A stretch of 64,000 nt of DNA from VXNE01 sp965206615 (GTDB taxonomy: Bacteria > Pseudomonadota > Gammaproteobacteria > Pseudomonadales > Azotimanducaceae), in the NCBI GenBank assembly GCA_965206615.1, contig CBDBKI010000005.1, positions 1,984,001-2,048,000 on the forward strand, read 5' to 3'. The translations under genes were made by a program, and so were the position numbers. Shown in pieces: positions 25,842 through 34,196 of the stretch; position 1 is the stretch's first letter; each line of letters begins with the position of its first letter. The notes under the pieces are model-generated. The model saw only the letters and a list, made by a program, of their open reading frames with translations. It did no database searches and had not been told where the DNA came from.

Positions 25842-27020
25842 ATGGACACTCCGCCCGCAGTCAATCCGTTCGTGCCCGGCCGCGGCCAGCTGCCGCCGTT
25901 TCTGGCGGGCAGGGAAGAGGAGCAACGGGCGCTTGGTGAACTGCTGGCCTATCTGCAGGCGGGCAGGGGCGCGCCGAGGGACGCCATCTTGTCGGGGCCT
26001 CGAGGCAACGGCAAGACCGTGCTGTTGCGCTGGTTTCAACAGGAAGTAGAGGCAAGCGCCCGCAAGATCGACACCGTTTGGCTCACTCCTTCGGAGCTGG
26101 GGAGTCTGGACGCGTTGGCGACGCTACTGGTTCCGCCGCGACAGTTCCGAGCGTTGCGCCCGGATACCGTGTCGTTCTCGATCGGGATCGGGCGGCTCGG
26201 CTGGGAATTGGGCGGTCGGTCCGGGTCGCTGACCCGATTGCTGGCGGCACGCTGCGGGCAGCGACCGCTGGTGCTGCTGCTCGACGAAGCGCACACACTG
26301 GACGAGAGGGTGGGCCAAGCGCTCCTCAACGCCAGCCAGTCGGTCAGTGCGGAAGCCCCGTTCCTGCTGGCGATGGCGGGCACGCCGGGATTGCAGGAAC
26401 ACCTCAACCGCATGTCGGCCACTTTCTGGAGCCGCGGCGAGAAGCTCGGCATCGGGTTGCTCGACGAAGTGGCTTCCGGGCAAGCGTTAACGCGCCCCCT
26501 GTCGGATTTGAACCCGCCGATCACTTTTGCAGATGCGGCGCTGGCCGGGGTCATCGGCGCAAGCCAGTGCTATCCGTACTTCCTGCAATTACTGGGGGCT
26601 GCACTCTGGACGGCGACGCGGGACGCCCAGTCGACGCGCATCGATGAAGGCGTGGTCGTTCGTGCCACGAGACGTTTCGGCGTGCAGCGATCAGCCTGCT
26701 ACGAGGACCGTCGCGAAGAGTTGCAGCGCCAGGAACTCCTTGACGTCGCGGTTCGGGTTGCCGGCGCTTTCGACAGCAGGGCGACGCTGAGAGAGCATGA
26801 GTTGGACGCGGTCATCGCCGATGCCCTGCCATCCGATGCCGCCACCGGCGATGTGCACGGACTCCGAGACGGGCTTGCGGGAGTGGGATTCGTCTGGAAG
26901 GCCCCCGGCGACGAGGACCTTTGGCACCCGGGCATTCCGAGCCTCATGGGGTACGTGGCGAGTCATGCCGTGACCCGACCGGACGGACACACCACTGCCC
27001 GGAGTCGTTCTCGGGGTTGA
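25842..27020 (+). CDS. Stand-alone AAA ATPase (AAA_16-like) with C-terminal helical region
   Basis: 392 residues from the ATG at 25842. Walker A SGPRGNGKT is near residue 52 and Walker B PLVLLLDEAHTLD near 145, followed by a sensor-like AMAGTPGLQEHLN. The C-terminal third is predicted helical, possibly a winged helix, and has no enzymatic signature. The ATPase core resembles TniB/ExeA/Cdc6-type switches that act with a partner protein, but no transposase or secretin partner is adjacent. Upstream 25625-25841 contains no gene. Function is open: a regulatory, mobile-element or defence-linked ATPase are all possible. Confidence 0.7.
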   Translation: MDTPPAVNPFVPGRGQLPPFLAGREEEQRALGELLAYLQAGRGAPRDAILSGPRGNGKTVLLRWFQQEVEASARKIDTVWLTPSELGSLDALATLLVPPRQFRALRPDTVSFSIGIGRLGWELGGRSGSLTRLLAARCGQRPLVLLLDEAHTLDERVGQALLNASQSVSAEAPFLLAMAGTPGLQEHLNRMSATFWSRGEKLGIGLLDEVASGQALTRPLSDLNPPITFADAALAGVIGASQCYPYFLQLLGAALWTATRDAQSTRIDEGVVVRATRRFGVQRSACYEDRREELQRQELLDVAVRVAGAFDSRATLREHELDAVIADALPSDAATGDVHGLRDGLAGVGFVWKAPGDEDLWHPGIPSLMGYVASHAVTRPDGHTTARSRSRG

Positions 27021-27137
27021 GCACCGGCGTCAGGCATGGCCTCGGGTCGGATAGCAGGTCGTGACCGTTCCGCCGCGAAGGCAATAGGTCACGCCATGGA
27101 CCGTGATCTTGCAGCTCGCGTGGCCGGCGAACTCGAT

Positions 27138-29285
27138 CTAATGTGCCATCAACCCCATCGCCATCAACAAGAACCCATACTCCTCCGCCACCTCGTACAG
27201 CGCGTCGTACCGCCCGGACTTCCCGCCGTGTCCGGCGCCCATGTTCGTCTTCAACAGCAGGGGGTTGTCATCGGTCTTGAGCGCGCGCAGCTTCGCGACA
27301 TATTTCGCCGGTTCCCAGTATGTGACCCGGGGGTCGTTGAGGCCGGCCGTCACCAGCATCGGCGGATAGGCTCCCGGAGACAGCTGCTCGTAGGGCGAGT
27401 AGGACCGGATCAACTCGAACGCCGCCTTGTCCTCGATGGGATTGCCCCACTCCGGCCACTCGCCGGGGGTGAGCGGCAGGGAGTCGTCGAGCATCGTGTT
27501 GAGCACGTCCACGAACGGTACGTGCGCCGCGACCGCGCCCCACAGCTCCGGCGCCTGGTTCACGACGGCGCCCATGAGCTCGCCCCCGGCGCTGCCTCCG
27601 GCAATGGCGATGCGCCCGGGTCTCGTGATCCCCGCGGCGATCAGGTGTCGGGCCACGTCCACGAAGTCGTTGAAGGTATTGGTGCGATGGGTGAGCTTGC
27701 CCTGTTCGTACCAGTCCCGCCCGAGTTCGCTGCCGCCCCGCACATGGGCGATGGCGTAGACGAAGCCCCGGTCGAGCAGCGACAGGCGCGTGGTCGAGAA
27801 GGAAGGCGACAGCGCCGCTCCGTAGGCGCCATAGCCGTACAGATAGAGCGGGGCGGAACCATCGAGGGGCGTGTCCCTGCGATGCACGATCGAAACCGGC
27901 ACGGCCGCGCCGTCACGGGCCGGGGCCATGAGTCGGCGGCTGGCATAGAGGCCGGGGTCGTAGCCGCTCGGGATCTCGCGCACCTTGCGAGAAGCCAGCC
28001 GATCGCTGCGGATGTCGTAGTCGAACACCGTATTCGGAGTCACCATCGAGGCGTAGTGCAGGCGCACCTCGCCACTGTCGAATTCCGCATTGGCCCCGAT
28101 GCCGACGGTGTGCAGCGGCTCAGGCAATGCGATGTGACGACTGGCGCCGGCGCGATCGAGGATGCGTATCTCATCGATGCCGTCGACGCGCTCCTCCACC
28201 ACGATCCAGTCCCTGAAACACTCGAAGCCGCCCAGATAGGTGCGGTCCGACCCGTCGATCAGGGTGGTCCATCGAGCCTCGCCGAAGTCGTCTTCCGGGG
28301 CGACGGCAAGCCGGAAGTTCCTGTGCCGGTCGTTGGTCCGGATGACGAAACGGTCACCCTGGTGGTCGATGTCGTAGTCGTGGCCCTCCCGCCGTGCCGC
28401 GACCGGGACGGGCTCGGTGGCCGGGCGATCGGACGGCACCAGGTGGGATTCGCTCGTCACCTGGTCTCCGGTGGAGATGACGATGTAGCGTCTGGAGGAC
28501 GCCTCGCCGAGGTCCACCCAGAAGCCGCTGTCGCGTTCCGTGTAGACCACGCGGTCGTCTGCCGCCGGTTCGCCGACGACGTGGCGACGCACCTGGTGTG
28601 AGCGCCACTGTTCGTTCATCACCAGGTAGAAGAAGGTCCTGTTGTCCGCCGCCCAGACTGCGTCGCCATGCGTATCCTCGATCTCCTCGGCGAGCACGCG
28701 GCCGTCGCGCAGGTCCTGGACACGCATCGTGTAGCGTTCGCTGCCGTTCACGTCGGTGCTGTAGGCGAGGTAGCGACCGTCGTGGCTGACGGACATGGAG
28801 CCGAGCTCGAAGTACTCATGCCCGGCGGCGAGCGCCGGCTCGTCGAGAATCGTCTCCATGGCTGCCGGGTCGTTCACGGGCCAGCGTGTCCACGTGGGGT
28901 ACTGCGCCTGCGCCTCGAAACGCCACTGGTAGAAGTAACCGCCGTCCCGCAACGGGACGGAAGCGTCGTCCGGCTTCTCGCGAGCCTTGATCTCGCGGAA
29001 GAGCCGTTCGATCAGGCCCTCGACCGGTTGCATCATCGCGTCGAAATAGGCGTTCTCCGCCGTCAGGTAGGCCACTACGTCGGCGTCGTCGACAGTCGGA
29101 TAGTCCGGGTCCCGCAGCCAGTGGTACGGATCCTCGATCGTCACGCCATGCCGCGTGAAACGATGCGGGCGCGCCTCGGCGACCGGTGGCGTCGGCGAAG
29201 CCGTGCTGTCGGAATGCGCTGGGATGTCCGTGGCCGCTGCCAGCAACGCGGCGGTCGCGAGGGCCGCGCCGGCCGCGTATCGCAT
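27138..29285 (-). CDS. ptrB: Oligopeptidase B-like prolyl oligopeptidase (S9), exported
   Basis: 715 residues starting at an ATG (29283-29285) that shares one base with the stop of the acyl-CoA dehydrogenase. A signal peptide (AAGAALATAALLAAATDIPAHS) precedes the beta-propeller, starting HRFTRHGVTIEDPYHWLRDP. The hydrolase domain has GYGAYGAALSPSFSTTRLSL, AHVRGGSELGRDWYEQGK, the nucleophile motif AIAGGSAGGELMGA, the aspartate in GLNDPRVTYWEP and the histidine in MGAGHGGKSGR. Oligopeptidase B cuts peptides after basic residues; here it would act in the periplasm. An operon with 29285-30469 is likely from the overlap. Confidence 0.9.
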   Translation of the reverse strand: MRYAAGAALATAALLAAATDIPAHSDSTASPTPPVAEARPHRFTRHGVTIEDPYHWLRDPDYPTVDDADVVAYLTAENAYFDAMMQPVEGLIERLFREIKAREKPDDASVPLRDGGYFYQWRFEAQAQYPTWTRWPVNDPAAMETILDEPALAAGHEYFELGSMSVSHDGRYLAYSTDVNGSERYTMRVQDLRDGRVLAEEIEDTHGDAVWAADNRTFFYLVMNEQWRSHQVRRHVVGEPAADDRVVYTERDSGFWVDLGEASSRRYIVISTGDQVTSESHLVPSDRPATEPVPVAARREGHDYDIDHQGDRFVIRTNDRHRNFRLAVAPEDDFGEARWTTLIDGSDRTYLGGFECFRDWIVVEERVDGIDEIRILDRAGASRHIALPEPLHTVGIGANAEFDSGEVRLHYASMVTPNTVFDYDIRSDRLASRKVREIPSGYDPGLYASRRLMAPARDGAAVPVSIVHRRDTPLDGSAPLYLYGYGAYGAALSPSFSTTRLSLLDRGFVYAIAHVRGGSELGRDWYEQGKLTHRTNTFNDFVDVARHLIAAGITRPGRIAIAGGSAGGELMGAVVNQAPELWGAVAAHVPFVDVLNTMLDDSLPLTPGEWPEWGNPIEDKAAFELIRSYSPYEQLSPGAYPPMLVTAGLNDPRVTYWEPAKYVAKLRALKTDDNPLLLKTNMGAGHGGKSGRYDALYEVAEEYGFLLMAMGLMAH

Positions 29286-30469
29286 CAGTCCGGCAGCCCG
29301 AGCACGCGCTTGGCGAGGATGTTGCGCTGGATCTCGTTGGAGCCGCTGTAGATCGAGGCCGCCCGGTTGGCGAGCCACGTGCGCGTGTCCTCGAGAGACT
29401 GCGCATCGAACGCGTTACCCGACCACCCGAGCCCCTGCGTGCCCCGCATCGAGACGAACAGGGACGACTTCTCCTGCTGCAGTTCCGTGCCGTACATCTT
29501 GAAGATGGAGGTCGCCGGGCCCGGCGTGCCGGCGCCGCGCGCCTCTTCCACCGCCCGACGCTGCGTCAGCCGGAAGGCCAGGTGGTTCATGTTGTGCGTG
29601 ACGACGTCGTGGCGCAGGTCCGGGTCGGCGATACGCCCGTCCGCGTCACCCGCGTAACGCTTGGCCTCGCCCTCCAGCGTCGGGCCGCTGGCCGCCGCCG
29701 CCCCGCCGCCGACGAGGGACGCCATGCTGCCGCGTTCGTGCTGCAGCAGCCGCTTGCCGACCGTCCAGCCCTTGTTCAGTTCGCCGACGAGGTCGTCCTT
29801 GCGTGCGATGGCGTCGTCGAAGAACGTCTCGCAGAACGGCGAGCTGCCGCTGATGAGGCGAATCGGCTTCACGGTGATGCCGGGCTGGTCCATGTCCATC
29901 AGCACGAAGCTGATGCCCTGATGCTTCGGGACGTCCGGGTCCGTGCGCACCAGCGCGAAGATCCAGTCCGCGAACTGTGCGCCGGACGTCCATATCTTCT
30001 GGCCGTTGACGACGAAATGGTCGCCCTGGTCCTGCGCCCGCGTGCGCAGGCTCGCGAGGTCGGAACCGGAACCCGGTTCGCTGTAGCCCTGGCACCAGGC
30101 GCGCTCGGCGCGCACGATGGGCGGAATGTGGCGCTGCTTCTGGTCGTCGGTGCCGTATTCGAGGAGGGTCGGGCCGATGAGCGACGTGCCCATGCCGGCG
30201 AGCGGCGCACGTGCGTCGAGGCGACGCATTTCCTGGATGAGCACCACGTACTCGTCGTTCGAGAGCCCGCCGCCGCCGTACTCCACGGGCCATGTCGGCG
30301 CTGTCCAGCCCTTTTCGATCATGCGCTCGAGCCAGAGCCGCGTGTCCCGGTCCCCGACGGGAATCCTCGTGCTGCCGGTGGAGATGGGCCCGGGTCCCCG
30401 CGCGCCGGGCGGGCAGTGTTCGGCGAGCCACTCTCTGGTTTCTTCGCGGAAGTCTTCGATCGCTGTCAT
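29285..30469 (-). CDS. Acyl-CoA dehydrogenase family protein
   Basis: 394 residues from the ATG at 30469. A flavoprotein that oxidises acyl-CoA at the alpha-beta bond. Visible family motifs are CQGYSEPGSGSDLASLRT (FAD/substrate loop), KIWTSGAQFADWIFALVRT, and the C-terminal GTQGLGWSGNAFDAQS and YSGSNEIQRNILAKRVLGLP. It opens the strand opposite to the SRAP gene, with a 122-base divergent promoter region. It overlaps by one base with the oligopeptidase gene. Chain-length or substrate specificity cannot be stated. Confidence 0.9.
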   Translation of the reverse strand: MTAIEDFREETREWLAEHCPPGARGPGPISTGSTRIPVGDRDTRLWLERMIEKGWTAPTWPVEYGGGGLSNDEYVVLIQEMRRLDARAPLAGMGTSLIGPTLLEYGTDDQKQRHIPPIVRAERAWCQGYSEPGSGSDLASLRTRAQDQGDHFVVNGQKIWTSGAQFADWIFALVRTDPDVPKHQGISFVLMDMDQPGITVKPIRLISGSSPFCETFFDDAIARKDDLVGELNKGWTVGKRLLQHERGSMASLVGGGAAAASGPTLEGEAKRYAGDADGRIADPDLRHDVVTHNMNHLAFRLTQRRAVEEARGAGTPGPATSIFKMYGTELQQEKSSLFVSMRGTQGLGWSGNAFDAQSLEDTRTWLANRAASIYSGSNEIQRNILAKRVLGLPD

Positions 30470-30591
30470 GCTCGTTTCCCCGTCGGGGTCCGGTGTGTGG
30501 GTTCGGGCGCAGGGGACGTTGGCGGCGGTCCCGTGCATTCGGGCGGCTAAAGTTATCATGGCCCGGGGCAGTGGCGAAGACGGTGTGGGCG

Positions 30592-31293
30592 ATGTGCGGT
30601 CGGTTCAGCACCACGCGCAAGGTGGTCGAGGAGGTGTTTCTCGCGATGACGGGGGAACCCTTTCCGGGGGAGGGGAACCTCAACACCGCGCCCACCGAGA
30701 CGGCCTGGGTGGTGCGCTGGAAAGGCGATGCCTACGAGCCCCTGGCAGCGCGCTGGTGGCTGACGCCGTACTGGTCGAAGACGTCGACGCCGCGCTACGC
30801 GACGTTCAACGCGAAATGCGAGAACCTGGAGAAGAGCGGAACCTTCCGCGAGCCGTTCCGATACCGGCGGTGCCTCGTCCCCGTCGACGGCTTCTACGAG
30901 TGGACGGACACCGCGCTCGGGCGCCTGCCGTACCACGTCGAGCCATCCGCTGGCGAAGCCATGCTCCTGGGCGGCGTCTGGGACCGCTGGCGGGACCGCA
31001 AGACGGAAGAAGTACTCTACAGTTTCGCGGTGGTCACGACGCCGGTCCATCCGCAGCTCGAGTTCCTGCACGACCGGCAACCCCTGATGCTGTCCGGCGC
31101 GGACGCGCAGGTCTGGATGGACCACGACGCGCCGGCCGCCGCGCTGCATGAGCTGTTTCGTCCCACGCTGCCAGGCGCGCTCTCGGCCGTGCCGGTCTCG
31201 AGTTACGTAGGCAATGCACGCAACAAGGGACCGCGTTGCACGGAACCGATCGGGGATGCGATCGAGATCGCGATCGAGATCGGGGCGGATTGA
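30592..31293 (+). CDS. SRAP-domain protein (HMCES/YedK family)
   Basis: 233 residues from the ATG at 30592. Cys2 in MCGRF is the conserved catalytic residue that forms a thiazolidine crosslink with abasic sites in single-stranded DNA. NTAPTE, the FNAKCENL loop, RRCLVPVDGFYEW with the active glutamate, and the late AVVTTPVHPQLEFLHDRQP histidine region are all present, so it should be active. It shields abasic sites during replication. It heads the tight run of five genes that contains the UGSC selenoprotein. Confidence 0.9.
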   Translation: MCGRFSTTRKVVEEVFLAMTGEPFPGEGNLNTAPTETAWVVRWKGDAYEPLAARWWLTPYWSKTSTPRYATFNAKCENLEKSGTFREPFRYRRCLVPVDGFYEWTDTALGRLPYHVEPSAGEAMLLGGVWDRWRDRKTEEVLYSFAVVTTPVHPQLEFLHDRQPLMLSGADAQVWMDHDAPAAALHELFRPTLPGALSAVPVSSYVGNARNKGPRCTEPIGDAIEIAIEIGAD

Positions 31294-31345
31294 GGCATTC
31301 GAGTGCTAGGCTATGAGCTTTGGACTGGTATCTGGGAGGCATACT

Positions 31346-31837
31346 ATGAGCGACCACGACGTGACCCCCGTAGAGGAATCCTCGACCGCGGAGCTGGCGG
31401 GGCGAGGTGCCCGACTCGGGGGCTATCTGATCGACTGGATTCTGGTTGGCGTCATCGCTGGCGGCATCGGCTACATGGCCGGCCTGGTCGAGCGGCTGAT
31501 GGTGCAGGAGACCGCCGCGACGCTGTGGCTCGCGGCGATTGCACTGGTCGTCTTCGCGGTCATCAACGGACGTCTGCTCGCGACGCGCGGACAGACCGTC
31601 GGCAAGCGGCTGGTCGGGGTACGCATCGTCGATGCCAACACACGGGAGATCGTTCCGGTCTGGAAGTCCTTCGGCCTGCGCGTCGCCGTGATTCAGGCCA
31701 TCGCGTCCCTGCCCCCGGTGGGCGGTATCATCGCGCTGGTCGACATCCTGTTCATCTTTGGCGAGCGTCGGCGGTGCCTGCACGATCACCTGGCCGGTAC
31801 GCTCGTCATCGAGGCCGCGGCGCGACCACGGGACTGA
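31346..31837 (+). CDS. RDD family membrane protein
   Basis: 163 residues, ATG at 31346 preceded by GGGAGG. The RDD signature is present as GRGARLGGYLIDWILVG (Arg and Asp in the first helix). Three hydrophobic segments follow: VGVIAGGIGYMAGLV, LWLAAIALVVFAVING and AVIQAIASLPPVGGIIALVDILFIF. TVGKRLVGVRIVD is typical of the cytoplasmic loop. The family is poorly characterised and sometimes linked to ion exchange. It lies 53 bases behind SRAP and 22 bases ahead of the next gene. Confidence 0.87.
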   Translation: MSDHDVTPVEESSTAELAGRGARLGGYLIDWILVGVIAGGIGYMAGLVERLMVQETAATLWLAAIALVVFAVINGRLLATRGQTVGKRLVGVRIVDANTREIVPVWKSFGLRVAVIQAIASLPPVGGIIALVDILFIFGERRRCLHDHLAGTLVIEAAARPRD

Positions 31838-31858
31838 CGAATTCATGAGGCGTTGACC

Positions 31859-32908
31859 ATGTCCATCGAGAATCTCGCAACCACGCACGAGGTGCAGGAC
31901 GATGCCCTCGCCGCCATCGAGTTCTGCTACGAGCAGGGCTGGACGGACGGCCTGCCGGTAATTCCACCGGAACTCGGGCGCATCGAGGCGATGCTGGCCA
32001 TGGAGGGCCGGCCTCCGGAGACCGTCATCGCGGGACATCCGGCGACGGGCCAGGAATGCACGATCCTGTCGGCCGCCGTAAACGCGGTCATGGCCGGGTG
32101 CCTGCCGGAGTACTTTCTTGTCGTCGTCGCGGCCCTCGAGGCGGCGAACGAGCCGGGCTACAACTTCCATGCCTCCACGGCGAGCACCGGGGGCTCGGCG
32201 CAGCTCCTGATCGTGAGCGGACCGGCCGTTGCCGACCTCGGCATGAACAGCGGCGCCAGCACGTTCGGCCCCGGCAACCGGGCGAACGCGACCATCGGCC
32301 GGGCCATGCGCCTGGTCGTCATGAACGTCTTCGGCATGATTCCCGGCATCTCGGACCAGTCCACACAGGGGCATCCAGGCAAGTACTCGTTCTGCATCGC
32401 CGAACGTGCGGACCGCTGTCCGTGGGCGCCGCTGCACGTCGAGCAGGGCTACGGCGAAGACATCTCGAGCGTCACCGTCTTCGCCGGCGCCGGCTTCTGC
32501 AACGTGGAGAACCACGGCGGCAACACGCCGGAATCGATCCTCGACTGCGTCGCGGACGCGATGGCCAATCTCGGCGCGATCACGGGCGGTCAGTCGGTGG
32601 TCGTCCTCTCCCCGGAGCACGCGGACATCGTCGCCGGGACCGGCTGGAGCCGGGCCGAGGCACAGGCCTACCTCTTCGAGCACGCGAAGCGCTCGGTTGC
32701 CGAGATGCAGTCGGTCGCGAAGTTCGTTCCGCGGGAGTACGAGAGGCAGGGGCGCGAGGACATGCACCGCGGCATGGTGGCCGAGGACATCCTGATCACC
32801 GTGGCCGGCGGCGATGCGGGGGGACACTCCGCGTTCGTCCCGTCGTGGAGCCGGGGCCGCGGCTCGCTGATGCAGCACAAGCCCATAGGCGTGTGCATCG
32901 ATTGCTGA
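31859..32908 (+). CDS. Conserved protein of unknown function upstream of the UGSC selenoprotein
   Basis: 349 residues from the ATG at 31859 (a TTG at 31853 is possible). I cannot give it a secure family name. Visible features are QGWTDGLPVIPP at the N-terminus, the glycine-rich ASTASTGGSAQLLIVSG and SGASTFGPGNRANATIGRAM, FCNVENHGGNTPESILD, and a C-terminal VCIDC pair of cysteines. No signal peptide or membrane segment. It is separated by only 21 bases and a perfect AAGAAAGGAGG ribosome-binding site from the UGSC gene, so the two proteins are probably made together and may form one redox complex. That partnership is inference from position. Confidence 0.65.
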   Translation: MSIENLATTHEVQDDALAAIEFCYEQGWTDGLPVIPPELGRIEAMLAMEGRPPETVIAGHPATGQECTILSAAVNAVMAGCLPEYFLVVVAALEAANEPGYNFHASTASTGGSAQLLIVSGPAVADLGMNSGASTFGPGNRANATIGRAMRLVVMNVFGMIPGISDQSTQGHPGKYSFCIAERADRCPWAPLHVEQGYGEDISSVTVFAGAGFCNVENHGGNTPESILDCVADAMANLGAITGGQSVVVLSPEHADIVAGTGWSRAEAQAYLFEHAKRSVAEMQSVAKFVPREYERQGREDMHRGMVAEDILITVAGGDAGGHSAFVPSWSRGRGSLMQHKPIGVCIDC

Positions 32909-32929
32909 ACATTCAAGAAAGGAGGACAC

Positions 32930-33454
32930 ATGACCATTCGTCTGATGGACCCGGGCGGCAGCGGAACGACCGTTGAGCGCACCCTGGCGCCGCGCCTTGC
33001 GAGCCTCACGGGGCAGAGGATGGCGCTGCTGACGAACGGCAAGCACAACGCCGACGTGCTGCTGCGCGAGACGGCGGCGGTCTTCGCCGAGCGTCACGGT
33101 TGTCGGGAGGTGGGCTTCTTCGACAAGCGCAACGCGGGCAATCCGTGCCGTGCGGACCGCCTGGAGGCGCTCTGCGAGGAGGCGGACTTCCTCATCACGG
33201 CGGTGGGAGACTGAGGGAGCTGTTCAACGTGCAGTGTGCATGACGGCATCTCCTTCGAACAACTCGGCAAACCCGCGCTCGTGATCTGCACGCACCCGTT
33301 CGAGAAGACGGGTCGCAACATTGCGCGTGCCCTGGGAGTGCCGGACTACCCCTTCGCCATGGTGGATCATCCCATCGGCAGCAGGACGCTCGACGAACTG
33401 CGTGCGCGTGCTGCGGAGGCCTATCGGCAGGGCGTGCCGATCCTCTGCGGCTGA
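32930..33454 (+). CDS. UGSC-family selenoprotein, in-frame TGA read as Sec95
   Basis: Reading the TGA at 33212-33214 as selenocysteine gives 174 residues with the motif D-Sec-G-S-C-S-T-C, the feature that names the UGSC (seleno)protein family. The frame stays open and protein-like on both sides: DFLITAVGD before, SVHDGISFEQLGKPALVICT and a C-terminal half with a histidine-rich HPFEKTG and VDHPIGSRTLDEL after. The ATG at 32930 has an ideal AAGGAGG Shine-Dalgarno sequence. A hairpin suitable as SECIS starts five bases after the TGA. A standard caller would give a 94-residue protein and lose the redox site. Reductase or peroxidase chemistry is likely; the substrate is unknown. Confidence 0.87.
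33219..33247 (+). promoter_or_regulatory. Candidate bacterial SECIS element of the UGSC gene
   Basis: Lower stem of five pairs (33219-33223 with 33243-33247, one G-U), a four-base bulge UCAA, upper stem of five pairs (33228-33232 with 33238-33242, one G-U), and a five-base apical loop AGUGU with G in position 2. The loop starts 19 bases after the TGA, in the accepted range. Folded by eye; energy not computed. Confidence 0.7.
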
Positions 33455-33464
33455 GTCGTCGGGC

Positions 33465-34187
33465 ATGCAGTGGCTCGCCGGCACCAGCGGGTACAGCTAC
33501 AAGGAGTGGAAGGGGGTCTTCTATCCGGAAGACCTCGCGGCGGGAGCGATGCTCTCCTTTTACGGCGAACGGCTACCCGCCGTCGAGATCAACAACACGT
33601 TCTATCGCATGCCCCGCAGCCATGTGCTCGAGGGCTGGGCGGAGGCGGTCCCGGCGGAGTTCCGGTTCGTGATCAAGGCGTCGCGCCGCATCACGCACCA
33701 CGCGAAACTCGCGGATGCGGAAGACTCGGTCGAGTTTCTCGCATCCCGCGTCGCAAAGCTCGAGGACAAGCTCGGCTGCGTGCTGTTCCAGTTGCCGCCG
33801 TTCCTGCGCAAGGGTGCGGAGCGGCTCGATGCGTTTCTCTCGGCGTGGCCGCGGGAACTGCCGGCGGCGGTGGAGTTCCGGCACGCGTCGTGGTTCGACC
33901 AGGAGATCGCGGACGTTCTCTCCAAGCACGGTACCGCGCTCTGCGTGTCCGATGACGGCAAGCTGGAGACGCCGGGGTTCCTTGCCACCACGGAGTGGCT
34001 CTACTTCCGGCTGCGGCGTCCTGGATACGACGACGCCGTGTTGCGCGACTGGCTCGCGCGGGGGACGGAAACGGGTGCAGCTCGCGGCTTTGCCTTCTTC
34101 AAGCACGAGGACGAGGGTGCCGGTCCCCGCCTCGCGGCGTCGTTCCTGTCGCTCGCTGCCGAGGCCGATGCGGCACAGTCCGGATGA
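33465..34187 (+). CDS. DUF72 domain protein (YecE-like)
   Basis: 240 residues from the ATG at 33465, ten bases after the UGSC stop. The TIM-barrel DUF72 signatures are plain: GTSGYSYKEWKGVFYPE, EINNTFYRMP, FRFVIKASRRITHHAKL, LGCVLFQLPPFLRKG and AVEFRHASWFD. The family is widespread but its reaction is not established. It closes the SRAP-RDD-unknown-UGSC-DUF72 run, which is spaced like a single operon. It converges on the broken TMEM175-like gene. Confidence 0.88.
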   Translation: MQWLAGTSGYSYKEWKGVFYPEDLAAGAMLSFYGERLPAVEINNTFYRMPRSHVLEGWAEAVPAEFRFVIKASRRITHHAKLADAEDSVEFLASRVAKLEDKLGCVLFQLPPFLRKGAERLDAFLSAWPRELPAAVEFRHASWFDQEIADVLSKHGTALCVSDDGKLETPGFLATTEWLYFRLRRPGYDDAVLRDWLARGTETGAARGFAFFKHEDEGAGPRLAASFLSLAAEADAAQSG

Positions 34188-34196
34188 GCCCGCCCG

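Noticed and set aside
32930..33214. 94-residue protein ending at the TGA at 33212
   Set aside because: The family motif and half of the domain lie beyond the TGA in the same frame; termination there would leave an incomplete domain.
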